A DNA stretch of 64,000 nt, taken from NCBI RefSeq assembly GCF_001590865.1, contig NZ_BBUY01000003.1, positions 255,846-319,845 of the forward strand, read 5' to 3'. Source of the stretch: Streptomyces sp. NBRC 110611. Its GTDB lineage: Bacteria; Actinomycetota; Actinomycetes; Streptomycetales; Streptomycetaceae. Made by a program: the position numbers and the translations under genes. Shown piece after piece: positions 8,113 through 17,126 of the stretch (position 1 is the first letter of the stretch; each line of letters starts with the position of its first letter). Under the pieces are notes generated by a model that did no database searches, was not told where the DNA came from, and saw nothing but the letters and a program-made list of their open reading frames with translations.

Positions 8113-9954
8113 ATGGGCCACTACAAGTCGAATCTCCGCGACATCGAGTTCAACCTCTTCGAGGTGCTGGGCCGTGACCGCGTGTACGGCACCGGACCGT
8201 TCGCCGAGATGGACGTCGACACCGCCAAGAGCGTGCTGTCCGAGATCACCCGGCTGTCCGAGAACGAGCTGGCGGAGTCCTTCGCCGACACGGACCGCAA
8301 CCCCCCGGTCTTCGACCCGGAGACCAACACCGCGCCGGTTCCGGACACCTTCAAGAAGAGCTACCAGGCCTACATGGACGCCGAGTGGTGGCGCCTGGGC
8401 ATCCCGGAGGAGATCGGCGGCACCACCGCGCCACGCTCCCTGCTGTGGGCCTTCGCCGAGACCATCCTGGGCTCCAACCCGGCGATCTGGATGTACGCCT
8501 CCGGCCCCGCCTTCGCCGGTGTCCTCCACGACGAGGGCACCGAGGAGCAGCACCGCATAGCTCAGCTGATGGTGGACAAGCAGTGGGGCTCCACGATGGT
8601 GCTGACCGAGCCGGACGCCGGTTCGGACGTCGGCGCGGGCCGCACGAAGGCCACCCAGCAGGAGGACGGCTCCTGGCACATCGAGGGTGTGAAGCGCTTC
8701 ATCACCTCCGGTGAGCACGACATGGCCGAGAACATCGTGCACTTCGTCCTCGCCCGCCCCGAGGGCGCCGGTCCGGGCACCAAGGGCCTGTCGCTGTTCA
8801 TCGTGCCGAAGTACGACTTCGACTGGGAGACCGGCGAGCTGGGCGAGCGCAACGGCGCCTACGCCACGAACGTCGAGCACAAGATGGGCCTGAAGGCCTC
8901 CAACACCTGCGAGATGACCTTCGGCGCCAACCACCCGGCCAAGGGCTGGCTGCTGGGCGAGAAGCACGACGGCATCCGCCAGATGTTCAAGATCATCGAG
9001 TTCGCCCGGATGATGGTCGGCACGAAGGCCATCGCCACCCTCTCCACCGGCTACCTCAACGCGCTGGAGTACGCCAAGGAGCGTGTGCAGGGCCCGGACC
9101 TGGCGGCGTTCACCGACAAGACCGCCCCGCGCGTCACCATCACGCACCACCCGGACGTCCGCCGCTCGCTGATGACGCAGAAGGCGTACGCCGAGGGTAT
9201 GCGCGCCCTGGTGCTCTACACCGCCACGGTCCAGGACGAGATCATCGTCAAGGAGGCCGCGGGCGAGGACGCCGGCGCCGCGATCCGCCTGAACGACCTG
9301 CTGCTGCCGATCGTCAAGGGCTACGGCTCGGAGAAGTCCTACGAGCAGCTGGCGCAGTCACTGCAGACCTTCGGCGGCTCCGGCTACCTGCAGGAGTACC
9401 CGATCGAGCAGTACATCCGGGACGCCAAGATCGACACCCTCTACGAGGGCACCACCGCGATCCAGGGCCAGGACTTCTTCTTCCGGAAGATCGTCCGCGA
9501 CCAGGGCCAGGCGCTCACCGCGCTGTCCGAGGAGATCAAGAAGTTCCTCGCCGACAGCACCGGCGGTGACGACCTGGCGCAGGCCCGTGGTGAGCTGGCC
9601 AAGGCCGCCGCCGACCTGGAGGCGATCGTCGGCGCCATGCTGACCGACCTCGCGGCCACCGAGCAGGACGTCAAGTCGATCTACAAGGTCGGCCTGAACA
9701 CCACCCGCCTGCTGCTGGCCTCCGGCGATGTCGTGATCGGCTACCTGCTCCTCAAGGGCGCGGCGGTGGCCGCCGAGAAGCTGGCCGACGCCTCGGCGAA
9801 GGCTGTTTCCTCCAAGGATGTGGCCTTCTACACCGGCAAGATCGCCGCGGCGAAGTTCTTCGCGCACAACGTCCTGCCGGACGTCTCCGTCCAGCGCGGG
9901 CTGGCCGAGTCCGTCGACCAGTCGCTGATGGAGCTGGACGAGGCAGCGTTCTGA
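8113..9954 (+). CDS. FadE5-like acyl-CoA dehydrogenase, long form
   Basis: This is a 613-residue flavoprotein with the acyl-CoA dehydrogenase N-terminal, middle and C-terminal domains plus an extra C-terminal helical domain (about 475-613). The N-terminus ([19 protein letters not shown]) closely resembles M. tuberculosis FadE5, a broad-range saturated acyl-CoA dehydrogenase. The likely catalytic base is Glu445 in [11 protein letters not shown], the position expected for this subfamily. It should introduce the first double bond in beta-oxidation, passing electrons to ETF. ACGGAG lies 8 bases upstream of the ATG at 8113; an in-frame TTG at 8077 is less likely. Two strong hairpins follow the stop codon. 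Confidence 0.95.
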   Translation: MGHYKSNLRDIEFNLFEVLGRDRVYGTGPFAEMDVDTAKSVLSEITRLSENELAESFADTDRNPPVFDPETNTAPVPDTFKKSYQAYMDAEWWRLGIPEEIGGTTAPRSLLWAFAETILGSNPAIWMYASGPAFAGVLHDEGTEEQHRIAQLMVDKQWGSTMVLTEPDAGSDVGAGRTKATQQEDGSWHIEGVKRFITSGEHDMAENIVHFVLARPEGAGPGTKGLSLFIVPKYDFDWETGELGERNGAYATNVEHKMGLKASNTCEMTFGANHPAKGWLLGEKHDGIRQMFKIIEFARMMVGTKAIATLSTGYLNALEYAKERVQGPDLAAFTDKTAPRVTITHHPDVRRSLMTQKAYAEGMRALVLYTATVQDEIIVKEAAGEDAGAAIRLNDLLLPIVKGYGSEKSYEQLAQSLQTFGGSGYLQEYPIEQYIRDAKIDTLYEGTTAIQGQDFFFRKIVRDQGQALTALSEEIKKFLADSTGGDDLAQARGELAKAAADLEAIVGAMLTDLAATEQDVKSIYKVGLNTTRLLLASGDVVIGYLLLKGAAVAAEKLADASAKAVSSKDVAFYTGKIAAAKFFAHNVLPDVSVQRGLAESVDQSLMELDEAAF

Positions 9955-9983
9955 GCAAGCCTCAGTCCCGGCTACCGGGAACG

Positions 9984-10019
9984 GCGCGTTCCGGGCAGGG
10001 TCCGCTGCCCGGAACGCGC
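9984..10019 (+). terminator. 15-bp-stem hairpin terminator
   Basis: GCGCGTTCCGGGCAG at 9984-9998 pairs perfectly with 10005-10019 around a 6-base loop, 30 bp after the acyl-CoA dehydrogenase stop codon. There is no long T-run, as is common in streptomycetes. Confidence 0.8.
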
Positions 10020-10076
10020 GTTCTCCTGAGCGGCGTTCTTAGACGTCTCTCATCTTCGCCGCCCACACTGATCGTT

Positions 10077-10106
10077 GCCCGCCTCTCTTCCCCCGGGGAG
10101 GCGGGC
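10077..10106 (+). terminator. second hairpin, GCCCGCCTC/GAGGCGGGC
   Basis: A perfect 9-bp stem with a 12-base loop is followed by TTCG. It may act as a backup terminator. The rest of 9955-10278 holds no gene that I can support. Confidence 0.55.
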
Positions 10107-10278
10107 TTCGTCGTCCGCCCGGCGCACCCTGCCCCGGCCCCGCGCTGTGCACACACGACCGGAATAGTTCAGTCCATTTCAGGTTTTCTTCGGGAATGCG
10201 GAATTCGTGGCCGGAAGGGAGCGTGGTCATCGCGCACGCGCACGGGGTATGCGGGGTCCGGCTCTTTATGCTGAATCC

Positions 10279-11622
10279 ATGACCAACTCCGCTCGCTTTG
10301 ATCGCGGCCATACCGACGACCTGATGTCCTTCCTCGCCGCCAGTCCGTCGCCCTACCACGCGGTCGCCAACGCGGCGGAGCGGCTGGAGAAGGCCGGCTT
10401 CCGGCAGGTCGCGGAGGCCGACGCGTGGGACAACGCGAGCGGTGGCAAGTATGTGCTGCGCGGCGGCGCCATCATCGCGTGGTACGTGCCCGAGGGGGCG
10501 AGCGCCGCGACGCCGTTCCGCATCGTCGGGGCTCACACCGACTCCCCCAATCTGCGGGTCAAGCCGATTCCCGACACCGGCGCCCGCGGCTGGCGGCAGA
10601 TCGCCGTGGAAATCTACGGCGGCACCCTGCTCAACACCTGGCTCGACCGCGACCTGGGGCTGAGCGGCCGGGTGACGCTGGGGGACCCGGCATCCGGAGA
10701 CTCACAGGAGCGCCGAGGCGGAGCGGAGCGGAGCGGGCCGCACCGGCTGGTCCATATCGACCGGCCGCTGCTGCGGGTGCCGCAGCTGGCCGTACACCTG
10801 GACCGCTCGGTGAACTCCGAAGGACTCAAGCTCGACAAACAGCGCCATATGACGCCCATCTGGGGTCTGGGCGAGGTCGCCGAGGGAGATCTGATCTCCT
10901 TCATCGCCGAGGAGGCCGGCGTCCCGGCAGAGGACATCAAGGGCTGGGACCTGATGGTGCACAGCGTCGAGCCGCCCTCCTACCTCGGCCGCGACCGCGA
11001 GCTGGTCGCCGGTCCGCGGATGGACAACCTGCTGTCCGTGCACGCCGGTACGGCAGCCCTCGCCGCCGCGGCCACGGCCGGCAGCTCGCTGTCCCACATC
11101 CCGGTGCTGGCCGCCTTCGACCACGAGGAGAACGGCAGCCAGTCCGACACCGGCGCGGACGGCCCCCTGCTCGGCACGGTGCTGGAACGTTCGGTCTTCG
11201 CGCGCGGCGGCTCGTACGAGGACCGCGCCCGGGCCTTCGCCGGCACCATCTGCCTGTCGTCCGACACCGGGCACGCCGTACACCCCAACTACAGCGAACG
11301 GCACGACCCGGGGCACCACCCGATGCCCAACGGCGGGCCGATCCTCAAGGTGAATGTCAATCAGCGCTACGCCACGGACGGCAGCGGCCGGGCGGTCTTC
11401 GCGGCGGCCTGCGAGCGCGCCGGGGTGCCGTGGCAGAGCTTCGTCTCCAACAACTCGATGCCGTGCGGCACCACGATCGGCCCGATCACCGCGGCCCGGC
11501 ACGGCATCGCGACGGTCGACATCGGTGTGGCGATCCTGTCCATGCACTCGGCGCGCGAGCTGTGCGGTGCCGAGGACCCGTATCTGCTGGCGAACGCCCT
11601 GACGGCCTTCTTGGAGAGCTGA
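10279..11622 (+). CDS. M18 family aminopeptidase
   Basis: This 447-residue dinuclear zinc aminopeptidase is of the aspartyl/general M18 family (PepC/DNPEP-like). Ligand motifs appear in order: AHTDSPNLRVK near residue 84, the catalytic Glu pair in DHEENGSQSDTG near 280, the Asp of GPRMDN, and the late SMHSARE histidine. It trims N-terminal residues from peptides in the cytoplasm. The ATG at 10279 has no SD, but TATGCT ends 7 bases before it, so the mRNA may be leaderless. In-frame starts upstream (10207) would add a 24-residue unconserved stretch. Its stop codon is followed one base later by the TTG of the SARP-type regulator, which points to translational coupling. Confidence 0.93.
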   Translation: MTNSARFDRGHTDDLMSFLAASPSPYHAVANAAERLEKAGFRQVAEADAWDNASGGKYVLRGGAIIAWYVPEGASAATPFRIVGAHTDSPNLRVKPIPDTGARGWRQIAVEIYGGTLLNTWLDRDLGLSGRVTLGDPASGDSQERRGGAERSGPHRLVHIDRPLLRVPQLAVHLDRSVNSEGLKLDKQRHMTPIWGLGEVAEGDLISFIAEEAGVPAEDIKGWDLMVHSVEPPSYLGRDRELVAGPRMDNLLSVHAGTAALAAAATAGSSLSHIPVLAAFDHEENGSQSDTGADGPLLGTVLERSVFARGGSYEDRARAFAGTICLSSDTGHAVHPNYSERHDPGHHPMPNGGPILKVNVNQRYATDGSGRAVFAAACERAGVPWQSFVSNNSMPCGTTIGPITAARHGIATVDIGVAILSMHSARELCGAEDPYLLANALTAFLES

Positions 11623-11623
11623 G

Positions 11624-13639
11624 TTGGAGTTCTCGCTGCTCGGCCCGATCGCCGTGACGACCGGCTCCGGAGAGCTGTCGCTCGGGCCCGCCAAACGGCG
11701 CAGTGTGCTGGCGCTGCTCTTGTTGCAGCCCAACACCACCGTTCCACTGGAGCAGTTGATCGACTCCCTGTGGGAGGACGCACCACCCGAGCATGCCCGT
11801 ACGGTCGTCCAGGGGCATGTCTCGCGGCTGCGCGCCACTCTCGCCGAGGGCGGGGCCCAGGCGCACGGCATCGAGCTCACCACACACGGTTCGGCCTATC
11901 TGCTGCGGCTGCCGGAGGAGCTGATCGACGCCCACCGGTTCGGTGAACTGGTGTCGCTGGCACGCCCCGAGGCGGCGCCCGCCGACGCGGTTCCGCTGCT
12001 CCGGGAGGCGCTGGGGCTGTGGCACGGACCCGCACTTACCGGCACGGTCACCAGCCCGCCGTTCGCCGCCGCGGCCCATGCGCTGGAGGAGCGCCGGCTG
12101 ACGGCCGTGGAGGCACTGGGACGAGCGCACGGCACACTCGGCGAGCATGAGCAGGCCGCCGCCGTGCTCTACTCCGCGGCCGTCAACCACCCCTTGCGCG
12201 AAGGGCTGATCGCCGGTCTGATGCGGGCGCTGTTCCGTACCGGGCGGCAGTCCGACGCACTGGAGTGGTTCCACCGCACCCGGCGACTGCTCAACGAGGA
12301 GCTGGGCGTCGATCCGGGCGAGCGGCTGCGCGGTGCGTACGAGGAGATCCTCCGGGCGGAGGCGGCACACGGCAGGCACCCTGCGGCCGGGCCCACGCGA
12401 GGATCACGCGATGCGGAGGACCGGCCCGCGGGGACACCGGTGTTTCACGTGAAACAGGGCGGCGAGGGGCAGGCCCCACCCGTCCATGGCGGCACCGGCC
12501 CGGCAGCAGGTTCCGGGCACGGTCCCGGCACCGGGACCAGTACCGGCCGGGCCGGTGCGGCGCCGCGGCTGCTGCCCCGACCGCCCGCCCGCTTCCTCGG
12601 CCGTGAGGCCCAACTCGGCGCACTGACCGGCGCATTGACGGGGCGCACCCCCGGGGAGAGCCCGGTCACGGTGGTCGTGGGACCGGCCGGCGTGGGCAAG
12701 ACCGCCTGTGCCGTCCAGTGGGCGCATCTGTACGCCGGCGCCTTCCCCGACGGTCAGCTCTTCGCCGATCTGCGCGGCTTCGGCGAGGGCGATGAGGCAC
12801 CGGCGGCCGAGATCCTGCGGGACTTCCTGCTGGCACTGGGCACACCGCAGGACCGGGTGCCCTCTTCGGCACAGGCCGCATCGGCGCTCTTCCGCTCGCT
12901 GGTCGCCGAGCGCCGACTGCTGGTGGTCCTCGACAACGCGCGCAGTTCGGCGCAGGTACGGCCACTGCTGCCGGGCGGTCAGCACTGCGCCACGGTCGTC
13001 ACCAGCCGCAGCCGGCTGGACGGCCTGGTCGCCACCGACTGCGCCCGGCCGGTCGGCCTCCAGGCGCTCGGCCACGAGGAGGGCGCGGCGCTGCTCGGCG
13101 CCATGCTCGGCACGGACCGGGTCGCCGAGGACCCGGCCGCCGCCCGCGAGTTGGTCGACCTCTGCGACGGCCTGCCACTGGCGCTGCGGGCCGCGGCCGC
13201 CCAGCTGACCGCCCGGCCGCGCTGGCGGCTGGCGCGGCTGGCCGCGGCGCTGCGCGACGAACGGCGGCGGCTGGCGCTGCTCTCGGCGGAGGACACCGGT
13301 GTCGCGGCGGCGCTGCGGATGTCCGTCGCCCGGCTGTCGGCGGACGACGCGCGGCTCCTCAGCGCCCTGGCGAGGAGCGCGGACGGACATCTCAACGCCT
13401 CGGTGGCGGCCGCGCTGGCCGGATACGACCAGGAACGCACCCAGGACGGGCTGGACCGGCTGGCGGAGATGCACCTGGTGGACGAGGAGGCCACCGACGT
13501 CTACACGATCAGCACGCTCACGCAGCTCTTCGCGCGGGACGAGCGTGGGCAGGTCCGAGGACGCGGCGGCACCGGCACCAGCGCCACGGAGGGCCGGAGC
13601 GGGAGCGGCGCCGGTGAGGAGCCGGACGGGCGCGGCTGA
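11624..13639 (+). CDS. SARP-type regulator with NB-ARC ATPase domain (AfsR-like, no TPR)
   Basis: This is a 671-residue regulator. An OmpR-type winged helix (about 1-95, FSLLGPIAV start, ending near GHVSRLRATL) is followed by a bacterial transcriptional activator domain (about 98-245), a Pro/Gly-rich linker and an NB-ARC/STAND ATPase with Walker A GPAGVGKT at about 352-359 and the LLVVLDNAR Walker B region. It then ends with a winged-helix segment near 670. AfsR proper carries a long C-terminal TPR array that is absent here. The TTG start is one base after the aminopeptidase stop and is served by GGAGAG. The linker is interrupted by a parS site that encodes VFHVKQ. Family members activate secondary metabolism; the target here is unknown. 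Confidence 0.9.
   Translation: MEFSLLGPIAVTTGSGELSLGPAKRRSVLALLLLQPNTTVPLEQLIDSLWEDAPPEHARTVVQGHVSRLRATLAEGGAQAHGIELTTHGSAYLLRLPEELIDAHRFGELVSLARPEAAPADAVPLLREALGLWHGPALTGTVTSPPFAAAAHALEERRLTAVEALGRAHGTLGEHEQAAAVLYSAAVNHPLREGLIAGLMRALFRTGRQSDALEWFHRTRRLLNEELGVDPGERLRGAYEEILRAEAAHGRHPAAGPTRGSRDAEDRPAGTPVFHVKQGGEGQAPPVHGGTGPAAGSGHGPGTGTSTGRAGAAPRLLPRPPARFLGREAQLGALTGALTGRTPGESPVTVVVGPAGVGKTACAVQWAHLYAGAFPDGQLFADLRGFGEGDEAPAAEILRDFLLALGTPQDRVPSSAQAASALFRSLVAERRLLVVLDNARSSAQVRPLLPGGQHCATVVTSRSRLDGLVATDCARPVGLQALGHEEGAALLGAMLGTDRVAEDPAAARELVDLCDGLPLALRAAAAQLTARPRWRLARLAAALRDERRRLALLSAEDTGVAAALRMSVARLSADDARLLSALARSADGHLNASVAAALAGYDQERTQDGLDRLAEMHLVDEEATDVYTISTLTQLFARDERGQVRGRGGTGTSATEGRSGSGAGEEPDGRG
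12442..12455. other. parS: intragenic parS site
   Basis: A perfect GTTTCACGTGAAAC lies within the SARP gene, contributing codons for residues 273-278 (V-F-H-V-K-Q) in the low-complexity linker between the activator and ATPase domains. Confidence 0.92.
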
Positions 13640-13752
13640 GCTGCGGCGGAGCAGCGCACAGGGGCGTTAGGCACACGTTAGTGAGACGGCAGCGGCGGGC
13701 GACAGTCTGAGGGACAGACGGGAAGACCACCAACCACCGGGGGAGACCGGAG

Positions 13753-14577
13753 ATGCCGCGCAGCCAGGCCCGTACCAGCAACCTTCGTACGCCTCGGAGC
13801 GTCCGCCGCACGGTCAGGATCGCCACGGCCGGACTGACCGCCGTCGCCGCGCTCACCCTCACCGCGTGCGGCGAGGACAACCCGCTGAAGACCAGCGCGG
13901 CCAAGCCGTACCACCCGGCGCCGCGGCACGCCACGGAGTCGGCCGCCGACACCGGCGACAGCACTCCGGGCACGGGCGACGCGGCAGAGCCGGCCGGTAC
14001 CCGGCCCAACGGCGGCGGTACGGCGCAGGTGCCCGCCCAGGGCGGCGGCACCGATTCCGGTACGAACACCGCGGCGGGGAGCGGAAAGCACGGTGCGACG
14101 GGGACCGGCAAGCACGGTGCGGGCCGGCGCGGTAGCGATACCGCCGTCCGGCACCGCGCATGCGATGCCGACCGGATCCGTATCGTCGCCGAGCCGGTGA
14201 AGGAGCCGGTCAACCATCTCCTGCTGGTGGCCACCAACACCTCGGGGGCCGCCTGTGACCTCTACGAAGCGCCGAATCTGCGATTCGGTACGGCGCAGTC
14301 ACCGCTCACCGCGCTGCCGGACAGCAAGCCGCAAGCAGTGGTCACTCTCGCACCGGGGCAGTCCGGTTACGCTGGTGTGCTGACGTCGTCCGCCGATGGC
14401 TCCGGCCGCAACGGCCGGACGATGACCTCACTGTCCGTCAGCCTCGCGGGACGCGACGGCAAGGGCAGCGTCGGCGGCTCGGCGCAGGTCCCGCTCCCGG
14501 GCGGCTCGGTGTACATCGACGACAGCGCATGGGTGACGTACTGGCAGTCGGATATGCGCGATGCGACGGCTTGGTGA
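13753..14577 (+). CDS. DUF4232 lipoprotein
   Basis: This is a 274-residue secreted lipoprotein. The basic N-terminus and hydrophobic segment end in the lipobox LTAC (Cys near residue 39). A disordered Thr/Gly/Ala-rich spacer (about 45-130) precedes a C-terminal DUF4232 beta-domain (about 135-270) with conserved Cys residues (HRACDAD, GAACDLYEAP) and the terminal WVTYW motif. DUF4232 proteins are common surface proteins of streptomycetes with unknown function. GGGGGAGACCGGAG lies right before the ATG. A paralogue lies at 17127. A strong terminator follows. Confidence 0.85.
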   Translation: MPRSQARTSNLRTPRSVRRTVRIATAGLTAVAALTLTACGEDNPLKTSAAKPYHPAPRHATESAADTGDSTPGTGDAAEPAGTRPNGGGTAQVPAQGGGTDSGTNTAAGSGKHGATGTGKHGAGRRGSDTAVRHRACDADRIRIVAEPVKEPVNHLLLVATNTSGAACDLYEAPNLRFGTAQSPLTALPDSKPQAVVTLAPGQSGYAGVLTSSADGSGRNGRTMTSLSVSLAGRDGKGSVGGSAQVPLPGGSVYIDDSAWVTYWQSDMRDATAW

Positions 14578-14607
14578 GCTGTCCGGCCGAGCCGGAATCC
14601 CCTGAGC

Positions 14608-14636
14608 AGGGCGCCCGCCTCCCCAGCGGGCGCCCT
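14608..14636 (+). terminator. rho-independent-like terminator
   Basis: AGGGCGCCCGC (14608-14618) pairs with GCGGGCGCCCT (14626-14636), followed by TTCC. It lies 31 bp after the DUF4232 stop codon. Confidence 0.8.
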
Positions 14637-14873
14637 TTCCGCCGCCTACTGTCCCGCCATGTCTCACACAGCGGCCCGCCACGTCTCATACCGCTGTTGT
14701 CTTCGCAGGTCACAGCCGTGCGTACGACCGGGACATCCCATGGGACGAGCATCCTCCGAGCGGCCCCCGCGCCCCGCTCCATGATGGTCCCCGTCGCCGC
14801 GACCGGACCACCCGGCGGCCGTCCATCAGCCCAGGGCCAACCGGCCAACCGGCCGCCTACGGAGGGAACCGGC

Positions 14874-15809
14874 ATGCACGAGCGCAGCGGCAGCCGCCTG
14901 GCGGACACCGCGTCTTCCGCGCACGATCCAGCCCCCACGAACGCCGGCGCGCTCCCCGCGCGCTTCCCATTCGGCAGGGTGGTGCTGCGCAGAGTGCTGC
15001 CCACGGTGGCCGCAGCCGGGATCGGCGCCGCTGCGATCGCCGGAGCCTCCGATGGCACCGCTCGCGCCGTTTCCCTGCGCCAGGACGCAGCCGCCGTCGA
15101 CTTCCCCACCTGGGGCACGCGTTGGGTGGTCCATGCCTCCGCCGACATCAATTCGCCCTCCGTCGGCGTGATCAATACCTCGGCACCTGGGCAGGACCGG
15201 ATCACCGTCGACTACCAGGTCGAGACCGGCCACACGGCGTGCGAGGGCACCGCCTGCTCGACGTTCATGGCACATATCACCGGCCCGGTCACGGGTTTCC
15301 TCACCGTGGTCGCGGTGGACATCCCGCAGGACCGGCTGCCGGGCATACCGGTCCACAGCGACGGGTGGCCACAGCCCGGTGGCTCCCGGCAGGACATGCT
15401 CCACCGCGCCGCCACCTGGCTGACCGCCAACAACGGCGCCCAGGTCCCGTACAGCCAGACCACGGTCTGGAAGGACGGCTACCGGCAGGACTGCTCGGGC
15501 TATGTGTCCATGGCGCTGGGGCTGCCGGCCCCCGGCACCAACACCGTGGGGCTGGCCGCCAACCGCACCCTCACCCGGCCCATCTCGCTGGGTGAACTCA
15601 AGCCCGGGGATCTGCTGATCGACGCGGCCGGCGACCACGACAACCGGCATGTCGTGATCTTCGAGAAGTGGAACAACCCGGCGCACTCCTCGTACACGGC
15701 CTACGAGCAGCGCGGGGGCCACGGCACCGACCACCGGACATTGACCTACGGCCTGCCGGGCGGAGACACCGAGTTCACGCCTTACCGTCCCGTGAAGTTC
15801 GGGGACTGA
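14874..15809 (+). CDS. secreted NlpC/P60-like cysteine hydrolase
   Basis: This is a 311-residue exported protein. A long N-region with RRVLPTVAAAGIGAAAIAG (about residues 41-59) looks like a signal peptide. The C-terminal part holds an NlpC/P60/CHAP-like catalytic module with Cys207 in DCSGYVSMALGL and His259 in RHVVIFEKW. Such enzymes cleave peptides in peptidoglycan or related amides; the substrate here is unknown. The ATG at 14874 is chosen because GGAGGG precedes it by 8 bases. Longer in-frame starts (14781, 14529) reach back into the preceding terminator region. It sits among other envelope genes, and a parS pair and a hairpin follow. Confidence 0.78.
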   Translation: MHERSGSRLADTASSAHDPAPTNAGALPARFPFGRVVLRRVLPTVAAAGIGAAAIAGASDGTARAVSLRQDAAAVDFPTWGTRWVVHASADINSPSVGVINTSAPGQDRITVDYQVETGHTACEGTACSTFMAHITGPVTGFLTVVAVDIPQDRLPGIPVHSDGWPQPGGSRQDMLHRAATWLTANNGAQVPYSQTTVWKDGYRQDCSGYVSMALGLPAPGTNTVGLAANRTLTRPISLGELKPGDLLIDAAGDHDNRHVVIFEKWNNPAHSSYTAYEQRGGHGTDHRTLTYGLPGGDTEFTPYRPVKFGD

Positions 15810-15888
15810 CGGGTCCCGGGACGGATCCGTCGGTGCCGGCGGCGGCCGTGGCGCTGGTGTGCAACAGCCCGCCGGACGGCATGGCGTC

Positions 15889-15933
15889 GTTTCACGTGAA
15901 ACCCTCTCGGGCCTTTGCGGTTTCACGTGAAAC
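15889..15933. other. parS: two parS sites (15889-15902, 15920-15933)
   Basis: Two perfect 14-bp sites lie 31 bp apart (start to start), 79 bp after the NlpC/P60 gene. Their flanks are not extended palindromes, unlike several other copies. Confidence 0.92.
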
Positions 15934-15970
15934 GTCACCGACCGATCCGGGTCCGGTCCGGATCGTGCAA

Positions 15971-16011
15971 CGAGGGGCACTTCCGTCACAGGGGAGCGGA
16001 AGTGCCCCTCG
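15971..16011 (+). terminator. 15-bp-stem hairpin between NlpC/P60 and the HTH gene
   Basis: CGAGGGGCACTTCCG (15971-15985) pairs perfectly with 15997-16011 around an 11-base loop. It probably terminates the upstream transcript. It ends 24 bp before the next start codon, so it could also influence that promoter. Confidence 0.7.
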
Positions 16012-16035
16012 CGCGCGGATGTCTGCTGTGCTGGA

Positions 16036-16965
16036 ATGCCAGACGTGCCTGGCAACCAGAACCACGCCGCCCGACCACGTCGCAAACCCTTGGCCCCGCT
16101 CCCCGATGAACTCTCCGGCCCGGTACGGGACTTCGCCGCCGGCCTGCGCCGTATGCATGGCGAACTGGGCTACAGCCTCAAGGAGTTGGAGAGCAGACTG
16201 CCCGCCAGCCGCTCCTCCCTCTCGCGGTACCTGCGCGGCCAGAGCCTGCCCGACGAACGGCTGCTGGTGCAGTGGTGCAAGCTCTCCTTCACCGGTGAGG
16301 ACCGGCTGCCCACGCTGGTCGATCTGCTGCACCGGGCCCAGGAGGTGGCGGATGCCGGCGAGCAGAGGGGTGTCCCGTCCCCGTCTCCGTCCCCGCCCCC
16401 GTCGCCGGAAGAGGGCGGCGCGTCCGGCGCGGGAACGCCGGACTGTACCGACAGCGCAACCGCCGGGCCCGCACTGCCGGCCGGGCGGCGTCGGCTGCGG
16501 CTGGTGTTCGCGGCGCTCGGGACGGCCGCCGTACTCGCCGGTGCCGCACTGGTGGTACCGGCGCTGACCAAGGGGAACGGCGCGACGGGCGGCGGTGGAG
16601 CACGTGCCGATGCCGGGGTCCAGGGTTCACCGGCCACACCCCCGGGCGCCGGATCCGCCCGCATCACCGTGCACAACGTCGAACGGGCCTGTCAGCGCCC
16701 GCACACCGAGTACTGTGCGCTCGGGCTGGCCCGCGACCCGTACCGGCCCTATCGGCGCTCCAACATCGTGGGCCACGCCTGGCACGGCGATGAGCTGCGC
16801 GCGGTGTGCCGGATCGCCGACGGGGTCACGGTCACCGACGAGGTGGGCGAGCACAGCAGCATCTGGTTCCGGCTCGACCACGATGGTGAGCCGATGTGGG
16901 TACCGGGTATCCGCATCCGCCCGGAACAGCTCGAAAACACCGCATTACCCAGTTGTCCCGATTGA
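16036..16965 (+). CDS. membrane-anchored XRE-type HTH protein with a TTA codon
   Basis: This is a 309-residue protein. An N-terminal XRE-like helix-turn-helix (about 25-75, SLKELESRLPASRSSLSRYL) is followed by a Pro/Ser-rich linker, one transmembrane helix (about 157-178, LVFAALGTAAVLAGAALVV) and an outside domain (about 215-309) with several Cys and an SH3-like look (WHGDELRAVCRIADG). The topology resembles transmembrane DNA-binding sensors such as RodZ-like proteins. Codon 304 (16945-16947) is TTA, read by the bldA tRNA, so full-length synthesis is probably developmentally controlled. The ATG at 16036 lacks a clear SD. The ligand and DNA target are unknown. Confidence 0.75.
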   Translation: MPDVPGNQNHAARPRRKPLAPLPDELSGPVRDFAAGLRRMHGELGYSLKELESRLPASRSSLSRYLRGQSLPDERLLVQWCKLSFTGEDRLPTLVDLLHRAQEVADAGEQRGVPSPSPSPPPSPEEGGASGAGTPDCTDSATAGPALPAGRRRLRLVFAALGTAAVLAGAALVVPALTKGNGATGGGGARADAGVQGSPATPPGAGSARITVHNVERACQRPHTEYCALGLARDPYRPYRRSNIVGHAWHGDELRAVCRIADGVTVTDEVGEHSSIWFRLDHDGEPMWVPGIRIRPEQLENTALPSCPD

Positions 16966-17126
16966 CCGCCGCCCTCGCCTCCCGCCCCTACCTACCTGAC
17001 CAGCAACGACTCCCTATCCCTGGCAGACCCCGCGCACCCGCCCTGACGCGTCGGACCGTAATCGCTATCGTGGCCGTGCCATGACTGACACGCCTCGCTG
17101 AACGCAGCGACCCACTGGGGGAACCC

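Noticed and set aside
8047..9150. Minus-strand open frame opposite the acyl-CoA dehydrogenase
   Set aside because: It is a shadow of a well-supported gene, and its proposed start has no support.
12404..13474. Minus-strand open frame opposite the SARP-type gene
   Set aside because: It is antisense to recognised ATPase motifs, and its start lies beside the parS site by chance.
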